Shown in pieces: positions 1 to 7,511 of a stretch of 8,707 nt of DNA. The stretch spans positions 1-8,707 of the forward strand of contig JALTID010000171.1 in the NCBI GenBank assembly GCA_027004335.1, given 5' to 3'. The translations under genes and the position numbers were made by a program. The first letter of the stretch is position 1; each line of letters opens with the position of its first letter. The notes under the pieces are model-generated. The model made no database searches and was not told where the DNA came from. It saw only the letters and a list, made by a program, of their open reading frames with translations. This stretch comes from JALTID01 sp027004335 [NCBI: bacterium]. GTDB lineage: Bacteria; JALSQH01.

Positions 1-823
1 AAAACTCTCTTGCCCCATAATGATCCAGAGGTAGCTCAAAGTTTATACCCTTTTCCCGTATTTTTCTGAGAATCTCTCTCGCCACAGAAGTTTTATCCAG
101 CTCCACCCTGCTTTTTCCAACAGCAATATTTTTAATCCACATAAAGGTATAAGCCATAGCACCACCAATAAGGAGACTGTCAATTTTGTTAAGAAGGTTG
201 GAGATAACGGGTATCTTGTCACTAACCTTTGCACCACCCAAAACCAATACAAAAGGCCTGCGTGGAAACTTAACTGCGTCTCTTAGGTAGGTGATCTCCC
301 TTTTTATGAGAAAACCAGCCGCTCTTTTTGCTGGAGGAAAAAGCTGAGGAACACCCACAACAGAGGCATGGGCACGATGCAGGGTCCCAAAAGCATCATT
401 CACATAAAATTCAGCAAGAGATGCAAGTTCCTCCGAGAAATGTGAATCGTTCTTCTCTTCACCAGGATTAAACCTGAGATTCTCCAGAAGAAGGATTTCT
501 CCATTTTTGAGCTTATCAACTTCCTTTTTTACATCCTCACCGATCATCTCTCCAACAAATTTTACCCTAACTTCGGGCAAAAGCTCCTGTAATCTTTCTG
601 CTACCGGCCAAAGAGACAACTCAGGAACCACCTTTCCTTGGGGACGATCCAAATGGGAAGCAGCGATGATTTTAGCCCTATTCTCAAGGAGATAATTCAT
701 TGTCTCCAGACTCGCTCTAATCCTGGTATCATCTACAACCTTACCATTCTCAACAGGTACATTGTAATCTACCCGCAAAAAAACCCTCGCACCCTTTAGA
801 TCAAGATCATCCACATATCTCAT
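1..823 (-). CDS. pgk: Phosphoglycerate kinase, C-terminal part beyond the window
   Basis: Cytosolic glycolytic enzyme that interconverts 1,3-bisphosphoglycerate plus ADP with 3-phosphoglycerate plus ATP. The frame stays open to the left edge, giving 274 of the roughly 395 residues usual for the family. Visible landmarks in order are the N-terminal signature FLRVDYNVP (residues 15-23), DDTRIRA (31-37), SHLDRP (56-61), LLLENLRF (111-118), VNDAFGTLHRAHAS (141-154), GGAKVSDKI (196-204) and IGGAMAYTF (219-227), so the whole 3-phosphoglycerate-binding N-domain is here and the nucleotide-binding domain is cut. The ATG at 821-823 is preceded by GGAGGGA (828-834) and lies 15 nt after the gap stop codon, so it is the second gene of a gap-pgk operon. 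One oddity is that the usual HLGRP substrate-loop motif reads HLDRP. Family assignment is certain. Confidence 0.97.
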   Translation of the reverse strand, partial: MRYVDDLDLKGARVFLRVDYNVPVENGKVVDDTRIRASLETMNYLLENRAKIIAASHLDRPQGKVVPELSLWPVAERLQELLPEVRVKFVGEMIGEDVKKEVDKLKNGEILLLENLRFNPGEEKNDSHFSEELASLAEFYVNDAFGTLHRAHASVVGVPQLFPPAKRAAGFLIKREITYLRDAVKFPRRPFVLVLGGAKVSDKIPVISNLLNKIDSLLIGGAMAYTFMWIKNIAVGKSRVELDKTSVAREILRKIREKGINFELPLDHYGAREF

Positions 824-838
824 CCGGTCCCTCCATTT

Positions 839-1870
<1,032 letters not shown>

Positions 1871-1879
1871 TTACTATTC

Positions 1880-1907
1880 ATTATATAATATAGCCTAAGG
1901 GTGTCAA
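1880..1907 (-). promoter_or_regulatory. Sigma-70-type promoter for gap-pgk
   Basis: Minus strand: a perfect TTGACA -35 box (1902-1907), 16-bp spacer, and a perfect TATAAT -10 box (1880-1885). Transcription would begin near 1873, giving a leader of about 35 nt that contains the gap ribosome-binding site. It is placed back to back with the tRNA promoter at 1952-1979. I saw no clear operator or attenuator in the leader. Confidence 0.82.
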
Positions 1908-1951
1908 TTTTTTAAATAAAAGTAACTATAAAAGCTTTCTATCTCAAAGAT

Positions 1952-1979
1952 TTGACTTAAATGGTTCTGAATATATAAT
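1952..1979 (+). promoter_or_regulatory. Sigma-70-type promoter for tRNA-Pro (and probably the acyl-CoA dehydrogenase)
   Basis: Plus strand: TTGACT (1952-1957), 16-bp spacer, TATAAT (1974-1979). Transcription would start near 1986, about 9 nt before the mature tRNA 5' end. No other convincing promoter sits between the tRNA and the downstream gene. Confidence 0.8.
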
Positions 1980-1994
1980 TTAGTAGAAGAAAGT

Positions 1995-2071
1995 CGGGGT
2001 GTAGCTCAGTATGGCAGAGCACCGCGTTCGGGACGCGGGTGTCGGAGGTTCAAATCCTCTCACCCCGACCA
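1995..2071 (+). tRNA. tRNA-Pro (anticodon CGG), CCA encoded
   Basis: A complete 77-nt cloverleaf. The acceptor stem CGGGGTG pairs with CACCCCG (2061-2067), and discriminator A2068 is followed by an encoded CCA (2069-2071). The D-arm is GCTC/GAGC. The anticodon stem is CCGCG/CGCGG with loop TTCGGGA, so the anticodon is CGG, reading proline codon CCG. The T-arm is GGAGG/CCTCT around TTCAAAT. The C1-G72 pair, A73 and GG at anticodon positions 35-36 match known bacterial tRNA-Pro identity elements. The mature 3' end lies only 28 nt before the next gene's start, with no terminator between. Confidence 0.97.
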
Positions 2072-2099
2072 TTTTCAAACAAAAATTAAGGAGGTTAGA

Positions 2100-3884
2100 A
2101 TGAGTGAAGCAAAAAAAGGTGCTGCCTGGCTCCTTGAGAAGGTTGGTTCCAGCAAAATTTTTACGGTTGAAGATCTTAACGAAGAACAGAAAGCTATCGG
2201 AAAAACAGCAGAGGATTTTCTTGAAAAAGAAGTAAGGCCTATCTGGGATGAAATTGAGGACGAGGAGAAAAAATTAGAACTTGAACCAAAACTCCTGAGG
2301 AAAGCTGGAGAACTGGGATTACTTATGATTGATATCCCGGAAGAATATGGGGGGCTTGGCCTTGATAAAACTACATCAATGCTTGTTTCAGAAAAAATTG
2401 CTTCAATACAATCCTTTGCCACAACTCTTATGGCACACACAGGAATCGGGACTCTTCCAATAGTTCATTTCGGGACAAAAGAACAAAAAATCAAATATCT
2501 TCCAAAACTCGCCACAGGTGAGTGGATCGCATCCTACGCTCTCACAGAAACCGGCTATGGCTCAGATGCACTAAGAGCCAAAACTAAAGCAGTACTTTCT
2601 GAAGATGGAAAATACTATATTCTCAACGGAGAAAAACAGTTTATCACAAACACAGGTTTTGCCGATGTATTTATAGTCTATGCGCAGGTTGATGGCGAAA
2701 AATTTACAGCATTCATAGTAGAGAGAGACTTCGGAATAAAATCTGGTGCAGAAGAAAACAAAATGGGAATCAGAGGCTCCTCCACAAGACCCCTGATACT
2801 TGAAGATGTTAAAGTTCCTGTGGAAAATGTTTTGGGGGAGATCGGGAGGGGACACAAATCAGCTTTAAATATTCTTGATGTGGGAAGATTCAAATTGGGC
2901 ATAGCTGGTCTCGGAGTAACCAAAAGAGTTTTCAAAGTAGCTGCTGAATACGCTAATCAGAGAAAACAGTTCGGTGTTCCAATTTCCACTTTTGGCATGA
3001 TAAGAAAAAAATTCGCAGATATGGCAGTAGGCGCTTATGTGCTTGAATCAATGTCATACCGACTCTCTGGCCTTTATGACTCTTTTATGGAACAATTTGA
3101 AAAGGGCACTGAGGAGTATGACAGGAAGGCAGTCCAGGTCTATGAGGATTACCAGATAGAGGCATCAATTATGAAGGTTTTTGGTTCCGAAATTCAGGGG
3201 ATGGCGGTTGATCACGCCGTTCAGATCCATGGTGGTTATGGATTTATAGAAGAATATGAAGTAGCAAGACAGTACAGAGATGCCAGAATAAGCAGAATTT
3301 TTGAAGGAACCAATGAGATCAATAGATTACTGCTGCCAGGTGCTCTTCTCAGAAGATACCAGAGGAAGGAGCTTGATCTTATGACCCCCGTTCAGGCAAC
3401 CTTTAAGGAACTTCAGGGGGATATAACAAAATCTCCGGAATCTGGACCACTCGGATACGAAATCACAGCTACAGAACTTGCAAAGAAAGCCTTTTTCCTC
3501 GCCGCTGGTGCTGCGGTTCAGAAATTTGGTGGAGAACTCAGGAATCAGCAATATGTAATGGAAAATCTGGCAGATATCATGATTGCCATTTATGGGATGG
3601 ACTCTTCGGTAGCGAGGGCCCTCCAGTATATAGAAAAAAATGGAGAGGATAAATCATTCATGCCGCTGGCAATGACCAAAGTCTATGCCTATGAAGCATT
3701 CCAACAGGTAATTGCAAGGGCAAGACAGGTGCTGGTAGATACCGCTCAGGGAGATGAAAAAGAAACCCAGATGTATCTTAATATGATCAATAAACTCTGG
3801 TGGTACTGGCCTCTGGACCTCGCCTCTATTAAAGACAAGATTGCAGAAGTTGTAATAGGTAGAGAGGAATACACGCTAATTTAG
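2100..3884 (+). CDS. Acyl-CoA dehydrogenase, long FadE-like type with C-terminal extension
   Basis: FAD enzyme introducing the alpha-beta double bond in acyl-CoA, the first step of fatty-acid beta-oxidation, with electrons passed to ETF. At 594 residues it is about 200 longer than the short/medium-chain enzymes and matches the very-long-chain/FadE class with an extra helical C-terminal domain (about 425-594). Visible motifs are EEYGGLGL (81-88), the FAD/substrate region YALTETGYGSDALRAKT (146-162), GIRGSSTR (223-230), NQRKQFG (286-292), QIHGGYGF in the FAD-binding part, and FEGTNEINR. The Glu of the last motif, residue 402, sits where the family's catalytic base lies. The ATG has AAGGAGGT (2088-2095) 4 nt upstream. 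It appears to be transcribed with the upstream tRNA-Pro and ends at a strong terminator. Chain length and physiological substrate cannot be read from the sequence, and no other beta-oxidation gene is in the window. Confidence 0.93.
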   Translation: MSEAKKGAAWLLEKVGSSKIFTVEDLNEEQKAIGKTAEDFLEKEVRPIWDEIEDEEKKLELEPKLLRKAGELGLLMIDIPEEYGGLGLDKTTSMLVSEKIASIQSFATTLMAHTGIGTLPIVHFGTKEQKIKYLPKLATGEWIASYALTETGYGSDALRAKTKAVLSEDGKYYILNGEKQFITNTGFADVFIVYAQVDGEKFTAFIVERDFGIKSGAEENKMGIRGSSTRPLILEDVKVPVENVLGEIGRGHKSALNILDVGRFKLGIAGLGVTKRVFKVAAEYANQRKQFGVPISTFGMIRKKFADMAVGAYVLESMSYRLSGLYDSFMEQFEKGTEEYDRKAVQVYEDYQIEASIMKVFGSEIQGMAVDHAVQIHGGYGFIEEYEVARQYRDARISRIFEGTNEINRLLLPGALLRRYQRKELDLMTPVQATFKELQGDITKSPESGPLGYEITATELAKKAFFLAAGAAVQKFGGELRNQQYVMENLADIMIAIYGMDSSVARALQYIEKNGEDKSFMPLAMTKVYAYEAFQQVIARARQVLVDTAQGDEKETQMYLNMINKLWWYWPLDLASIKDKIAEVVIGREEYTLI

Positions 3885-3904
3885 CCAATACCCTCCCTGG
3901 TTAA

Positions 3905-3941
3905 GGGGCTGAGCAACCTGTGCTTGGCCCCTCTCTTTTTT
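3905..3941 (+). terminator. Intrinsic terminator after the acyl-CoA dehydrogenase
   Basis: An 11-bp stem (3905-3915 with 3921-3931, two G-T wobbles, GGGGC/GCCCC base) around a 5-nt loop ACCTG is followed by TCTCTTTTTT (3932-3941). The T-run is on the plus strand only, so it serves the rightward gene, not the convergent one. Confidence 0.92.
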
Positions 3942-3983
3942 CTACGGAGAATTTCAAACTTAAAGAAAGTCAAGAATAAAAAA

Positions 3984-4643
3984 TCAGTGCCTTCGGAACT
4001 CAGGAAATCTTTTAAGGCCAACTATGATCTTTCCAGGAATTATCAAGTAATTAAATATCAGGATAATTAGAACAATCACAGAAGCCCAGAGAGAATTACT
4101 GGTAATTTCCTCTGTATCAAGAATATCAATCCCTCTTCTTTTGTCAATCTTCCACAGCGTATAAAGTCCCATTCCCAATATAGATAAAAAAGTAAGAAAT
4201 TGAAGATAAACACTGATGGCGAGGTACCTGCTAAATTTTAATAGATAAAACAGAAGCAAAAAACTTCCAAAAAAACCCATAGTGGAAAAATCATAACCTC
4301 TGAAAATTATAGTTCTAAGATGACTCTGATCCTTCACAAAAGGATAAAAAATGAGCCACAATCCATACAAACCAACAAACGATAGTAATCTGAGATTAAA
4401 ACCGATATCATTCTTTACCCTCAGGGGGATCTTACCGGTGTGGAAAACCATATCAAGATTTGTAAAAAAATTTATTCCAATATCAATCCAGGGGAGGAAA
4501 AAGGTTATAATTAAAAATATCCCTGCACCCACTGAAAACCACTTTATATAATTAAAACCTTCCGTATAACCACAGCGGGGACAGATTGTAAAACCACCTC
4601 TATTTCTGTATCCACAGACAGGGCATTTCTTCATTGCTTCCAT
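3984..4643 (-). CDS. Zinc-ribbon membrane protein of unknown function
   Basis: I do not recognise a named family. Counting from the ATG at 4641-4643, the protein has 219 residues. A short cytoplasmic-looking head carries two CxxC knuckles (Cys 7/10 and 21/24: CPVCGY, then CPRCGY), a typical small zinc ribbon. About five hydrophobic segments follow (roughly 35-55, 85-103, 120-136, 139-164 and 183-203), with a basic tail FRRH. An inner-membrane location with the ribbon on the cytoplasmic face is inferred. A TTG one codon upstream and an ATG at 4632-4634 are alternative starts. A -10 box ends only 8 nt before the chosen ATG, which argues against the TTG and suggests a leaderless or almost leaderless mRNA. 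It is a single gene, convergent with the acyl-CoA dehydrogenase. No clear terminator was found after it. Confidence 0.75.
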   Translation of the reverse strand: MEAMKKCPVCGYRNRGGFTICPRCGYTEGFNYIKWFSVGAGIFLIITFFLPWIDIGINFFTNLDMVFHTGKIPLRVKNDIGFNLRLLSFVGLYGLWLIFYPFVKDQSHLRTIIFRGYDFSTMGFFGSFLLLFYLLKFSRYLAISVYLQFLTFLSILGMGLYTLWKIDKRRGIDILDTEEITSNSLWASVIVLIILIFNYLIIPGKIIVGLKRFPEFRRH

Positions 4644-4651
4644 CAAGAAGA

Positions 4652-4680
4652 ATTATAACACAGAGATGAACAGGATGCAA
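4652..4680 (-). promoter_or_regulatory. Promoter of the zinc-ribbon membrane protein gene
   Basis: Minus strand: TTGCAT (4675-4680), 17-bp spacer, and a perfect TATAAT (4652-4657). The expected start of transcription, about 7 nt past the -10 box, falls on or next to the ATG at 4641-4643. The rest of the AT-rich gap up to 4884 shows no gene or RNA that I can support. Confidence 0.65.
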
Positions 4681-4884
4681 AAGGGGGAGAAACTATCCTA
4701 CAATTGGATGTAAATAAGATGTAGAAAACCTATCTATTAACCATCAAACTTCCCTATCTCCATTAAGTTTTTTATCACTTTGCACAAGAAATATGCAGAT
4801 ACAAAATTAAAATTTAGACCTTAAAACAACTAATTAAAAAAATACATAGCTACAATAAAGGCTTCAGAAAAATAAAACGAGTTT

Positions 4885-5466
4885 TTATTTAAAATAAACG
4901 AGTCCACACTTAGTCATGTCCTTAATCACCTGTGAAAGGGGTAACCCAACGACATTACTATAAGAACCTCTAACTGTCTCTACTAAAAAAGCACCTATAC
5001 CCTGAACTCCATACGCACCAGCCTTATCCAGTGGCTCACCTGTGGAAACATACCATTTTATTATTTCAGGGGCTAATTTCATTATCTTAACCTTACTTTT
5101 CACACTTCTTCTGTAAAATTTTTTACCGCAATATAGGGCATATCCTGTATAGACTGTATGCCATTTGCCTGAAAGGAAGCTTAAATAATACTCTGCCTCC
5201 TGCGGGGAGGATGGTTTCCCTATGATCTGCTTATCCAGGAACACCACAGTATCGGCAGTCAAAATAGGAGTCTCCCCAGCCACCTTGCCCTTTACTGTCT
5301 CCAACTTTTCAATAGCTGATCTCTTGACAAACTCCCACGGAGGTTCACCCTCGCGGGGATTCTCTTCAATCTCAGGGACAACAACTTCAAAATCAAGTCC
5401 TATTTTTTCAAGTAACTCCCTCCTCCTGGGAGAAGCTGAACCAAGAATAAAAAGCTTATTTTTCAC
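4885..5466 (-). CDS. maf: Maf-family nucleoside triphosphate pyrophosphatase (YhdE-like)
   Basis: Cytosolic house-cleaning enzyme that hydrolyses nucleoside triphosphates to monophosphate plus pyrophosphate. The YhdE branch acts on dTTP/UTP and some modified pyrimidine nucleotides. With a GTG start the protein has 193 residues, normal for the family. The N-terminal loop GSASPRRREL is at 9-18, TADTVV with the catalytic-site Asp at 72, IGKPSSPQEA at 82-91, and KAGAYGVQG at 148-156 followed by SNVVGLP. The KAGAYG form resembles YhdE rather than YceF proteins. GTG (5464-5466) is preferred because GAGGGAG lies 7 nt upstream. The TTG at 5470-5472 would be only 1 nt from that site. The start overlaps the radical SAM gene by 11 nt, making this the last gene of the operon. 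Confidence 0.93.
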   Translation of the reverse strand: MKNKLFILGSASPRRRELLEKIGLDFEVVVPEIEENPREGEPPWEFVKRSAIEKLETVKGKVAGETPILTADTVVFLDKQIIGKPSSPQEAEYYLSFLSGKWHTVYTGYALYCGKKFYRRSVKSKVKIMKLAPEIIKWYVSTGEPLDKAGAYGVQGIGAFLVETVRGSYSNVVGLPLSQVIKDMTKCGLVYFK

Positions 5467-6448
5467 CCGCAAGCTCCCTCAAAACTTCTGCTCTATTTTT
5501 CAAGCCCTCAGTACAACCATCCATAGTTCTCCTCTCAAGCCAGATAGACCCTATGCAGGGAAAGCAGAAATCAACAAGGGGACAGCTACCACAGTTGTAA
5601 TCTTTTAATCTTCTTCCCCTTAAGAATTTGAAGATCTCTGCGTTATTCCAGATATCAGCTATATCCTTCTCCATTATGTTACCCGCTTTTATTCTCAACT
5701 GAACACATGGGAAAACTTCACCATATGGGGATATAGCCATGATACCTACCCCTGCGTTACAGATAAAGTCATCCACTTTCCTTGGGGAAAATTCAAAGCT
5801 TATTCCCATGGTTGAGTAAAACTCTCTCATCTCTTCTTTTGAAAGCCTCAACTGCAGAGGCTCAGAAGAAAAATCATCCCTCGGGGTTATTATAACATCA
5901 TAGTAAAAGTCAGCTCCAATTTTCTCTGCGAGAACCTTTGTATTCAGCACATCCCTATAATTGGGTTTCATCGCAACAAACTTCAGATTTGTCCTTATTC
6001 CCCTTTCCACAAGTAATTTCACTGCATTTGTTAATTTTTTAAAAGAACCAGGGACTCTGGTAATAGAATCATGAAGATCAGGCTTGCTCCCATAAATACT
6101 CATCTCTACTTCAAGGAGATTTATTGTCCTCAGGAAATCTGCAAAATTCTCATCAATATAATAACCAGCAGTAAAAAGTCTAATAGCAAAATCCATATCA
6201 GACATTAAAAGTAAAAGCTCTTTTATATCTGATCTTATTAAAGGCTCTCCTCCTGTGACAGTAAGAAGCAGGGTCCCAAGCTCTCTCAAGTCACGGAGCA
6301 ATTTTTCATATTCATCAATAGTAAGTTCCTTTTTTTTCCTATCAACCACATAGCAATGAATACATCTAAGATTACACCTGTAGGTAACTTCAAGAATTAC
6401 GCTGGAAGGGATCCCATACTTTGTTGAGACATTATAGAGAGTTTTCAT
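5456..6448 (-). CDS. Radical SAM/SPASM peptide-maturase-like protein (PqqE/AnSME-like)
   Basis: The protein has 330 residues. The radical SAM core carries CNLRCIHC (Cys 25, 29, 32) to bind the catalytic 4Fe-4S cluster and the SAM-contact motif TGGEP (65-69). The C-terminal SPASM region has seven cysteines (230, 248, 286, 289, 295, 298, 312) in the C...GxxxxC...CxxC...CxxC...C order that binds two auxiliary clusters. SPASM enzymes modify peptides or proteins, for example by thioether or C-C cross-links or by cofactor maturation. The substrate here is unknown. It follows the PqqD-like gene with a 4-nt ATGA overlap. This pairing is known for PqqD/PqqE-type partners, where the PqqD domain presents the peptide leader. 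All cluster ligands are present, so it should be active. The specific reaction cannot be assigned. Confidence 0.92.
   Translation of the reverse strand: MKTLYNVSTKYGIPSSVILEVTYRCNLRCIHCYVVDRKKKELTIDEYEKLLRDLRELGTLLLTVTGGEPLIRSDIKELLLLMSDMDFAIRLFTAGYYIDENFADFLRTINLLEVEMSIYGSKPDLHDSITRVPGSFKKLTNAVKLLVERGIRTNLKFVAMKPNYRDVLNTKVLAEKIGADFYYDVIITPRDDFSSEPLQLRLSKEEMREFYSTMGISFEFSPRKVDDFICNAGVGIMAISPYGEVFPCVQLRIKAGNIMEKDIADIWNNAEIFKFLRGRRLKDYNCGSCPLVDFCFPCIGSIWLERRTMDGCTEGLKNRAEVLRELAGEK
5474..5480 (-). promoter_or_regulatory. Shine-Dalgarno site deciding the maf start
   Basis: Minus-strand GAGGGAG lies inside the 3' end of the radical SAM gene, 7 nt before the GTG at 5464-5466 and 1 nt before a competing TTG. 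The spacing selects GTG. Confidence 0.65.
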
Positions 6449-6735
6449 GCAGGCTTCTCCACAAGCTCAGCCTCTAACAATTGAGAAATAAACTCAACTA
6501 CATCACCTGCAGCTTCATCAGAATCAACATCATACTCTGAAGAAATCTCTCCAGCTATGGACCCGAGATCCCTCTCCCCATCAAGAAGCTCCCATATTAC
6601 TCCAGCTGTCTCATTAAAAGAAAAGATTTCCCCTCTTGTCGTGTCAATCAAAACAGTTTCATCAAGCAACTTCCGATAAGCAACGCCCTTTTTCTTTTTG
6701 AAAACATCCTTCAAAGTTATTTTATAATCTCCCAT
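6445..6735 (-). CDS. PqqD-like peptide-recognition (RRE) protein
   Basis: A 96-residue protein matching the PqqD fold. It has an N-terminal beta part with VLIDTTRGEIFSFNETA (28-44), the hallmark of a short strand pair ending in N-x-T-A, then helix IWELLDG (47-53), an acidic helix-rich middle, and a final helix VVEFISQLLEAELVE (79-93). PqqD-type proteins bind the leader of a ribosomally made peptide and hand it to a radical SAM enzyme. That role is inferred here from the overlapping SPASM gene (stop TGA within ATGA). The start overlaps the upstream kinase-like gene by 19 nt, with a G-rich stretch (GGGGGA) about 6 nt before the ATG. The lysine-rich stretch FKKKKG (12-17) is a visible feature of unknown meaning. 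Confidence 0.9.
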   Translation of the reverse strand: MGDYKITLKDVFKKKKGVAYRKLLDETVLIDTTRGEIFSFNETAGVIWELLDGERDLGSIAGEISSEYDVDSDEAAGDVVEFISQLLEAELVEKPA

Positions 6736-7511
6736 GGAAAATCCCCCATTTTAAAATAAAAATCATAAACCTCAACTTCTTTCAAAAGCTCAGAAATATT
6801 ATTGAGAGCACAATCATAAAAACCGGGAATAGAATTTACAAAAGGAAGGTTCGCGAACAGTTTTGCAACAGCCGTACCGCCATGGACCTTATTGAGAATA
6901 GTTTTTTCCCTGCTTTTATTCAGCAAAAAAATCTTTCTTAAAGGAACACTCCTGAATTCACGATGGAACAGAGTCTCTTCTCCTCTGAATGGAGTTGAAT
7001 ACAAATTAAAAATCTCTCCTTCCCTTCTAATAGCTACAATATCATCACTATAAACAAATCCGTGAGACATAAGTACTCTTGATATGGTGGTTTTGCCACT
7101 TCCTGATTGACCCACAAAAACAAAGCCCTTACCATCAACTTCCACTCCAGCAGAATGAAGGAGCATTCCACCATTTTTAAGAAGAAATATAGAATAGTAA
7201 ACGCGAAAAAAATTTTCCAACACACTTATGTTATTAGAAGGATCAAAGAAGATCTTTCCATTAAAATTATTATCAAAATAACCATGAAAACCCATAGATT
7301 TCAGGTAAATATCATTTTCTCTTGTATTTATGATTAATGGCCACTCTCCCACAGAATTTTTTATACCCGAACCTCTTTCAGAAGTAATCTCTATTTTTCC
7401 TCTGTATTTTCCTTCGCTAAATATAAATTTTTTAAAATATTCCTCCATATCTCTTGTTATCACTTCAGGGGCAGATAAGAGGGTTCTCAATCTTCCCACT
7501 TCAAGAATCAA
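6717..7511 (-). CDS. HPr-kinase-like P-loop protein of a PqqD/radical SAM cassette
   Basis: A 264-residue protein. The C-terminal half resembles the HprK/P kinase domain. It has LLHSAGV (117-123), Walker A loop VGQSGSGKTT (133-142), and YSDDIVAI (154-161) at the position of the acidic metal/catalytic residues. The N-terminal half (1-110) is divergent and unrecognised. The HprK signature that normally follows the kinase core is not visible, so this is probably not the catabolite-control HPr kinase but one of the HprK-related proteins found beside PqqD-like and nucleotidyltransferase-like genes in peptide-modification clusters. Its substrate is unknown. Peptide phosphorylation is one possibility. 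The start is TTG, with a strong AGGAGGT 5 nt upstream and a 4-nt overlap (TTGA) with the upstream stop codon, implying translational coupling. No frame damage is seen. Confidence 0.85.
   Translation of the reverse strand: MILEVGRLRTLLSAPEVITRDMEEYFKKFIFSEGKYRGKIEITSERGSGIKNSVGEWPLIINTRENDIYLKSMGFHGYFDNNFNGKIFFDPSNNISVLENFFRVYYSIFLLKNGGMLLHSAGVEVDGKGFVFVGQSGSGKTTISRVLMSHGFVYSDDIVAIRREGEIFNLYSTPFRGEETLFHREFRSVPLRKIFLLNKSREKTILNKVHGGTAVAKLFANLPFVNSIPGFYDCALNNISELLKEVEVYDFYFKMGDFPWEIIK

Noticed and set aside
3905-3941. Bidirectional terminator also serving the zinc-ribbon gene
   Set aside because: On the minus strand the hairpin is followed by CTTAACC-type sequence without a T-run.
4658-4884. 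Possible small RNA or gene in the AT-rich gap (for example CTACA...TGTAG)
   Set aside because: Only 5-bp pairings with long loops, no terminator and no ORF with a ribosome-binding site. Treated as plain intergenic DNA.
4871-4905. Possible intrinsic terminator for the maf operon around TTTATT/AATAAA and the ACTCG repeats
   Set aside because: The stem is A-T only, overlaps the maf stop codon and has an interrupted T-run. It is too weak to call.
5470-5472. TTG as the maf start
   Set aside because: It lies 1 nt from GAGGGAG, too close for initiation. The GTG at 5464-5466 has proper spacing.
6717-7511. Bona fide HPr kinase/phosphorylase of carbon catabolite control
   Set aside because: The HprK signature is not visible, the N-domain is different, and the neighbours are a PqqD-like protein and a SPASM enzyme rather than PTS genes.
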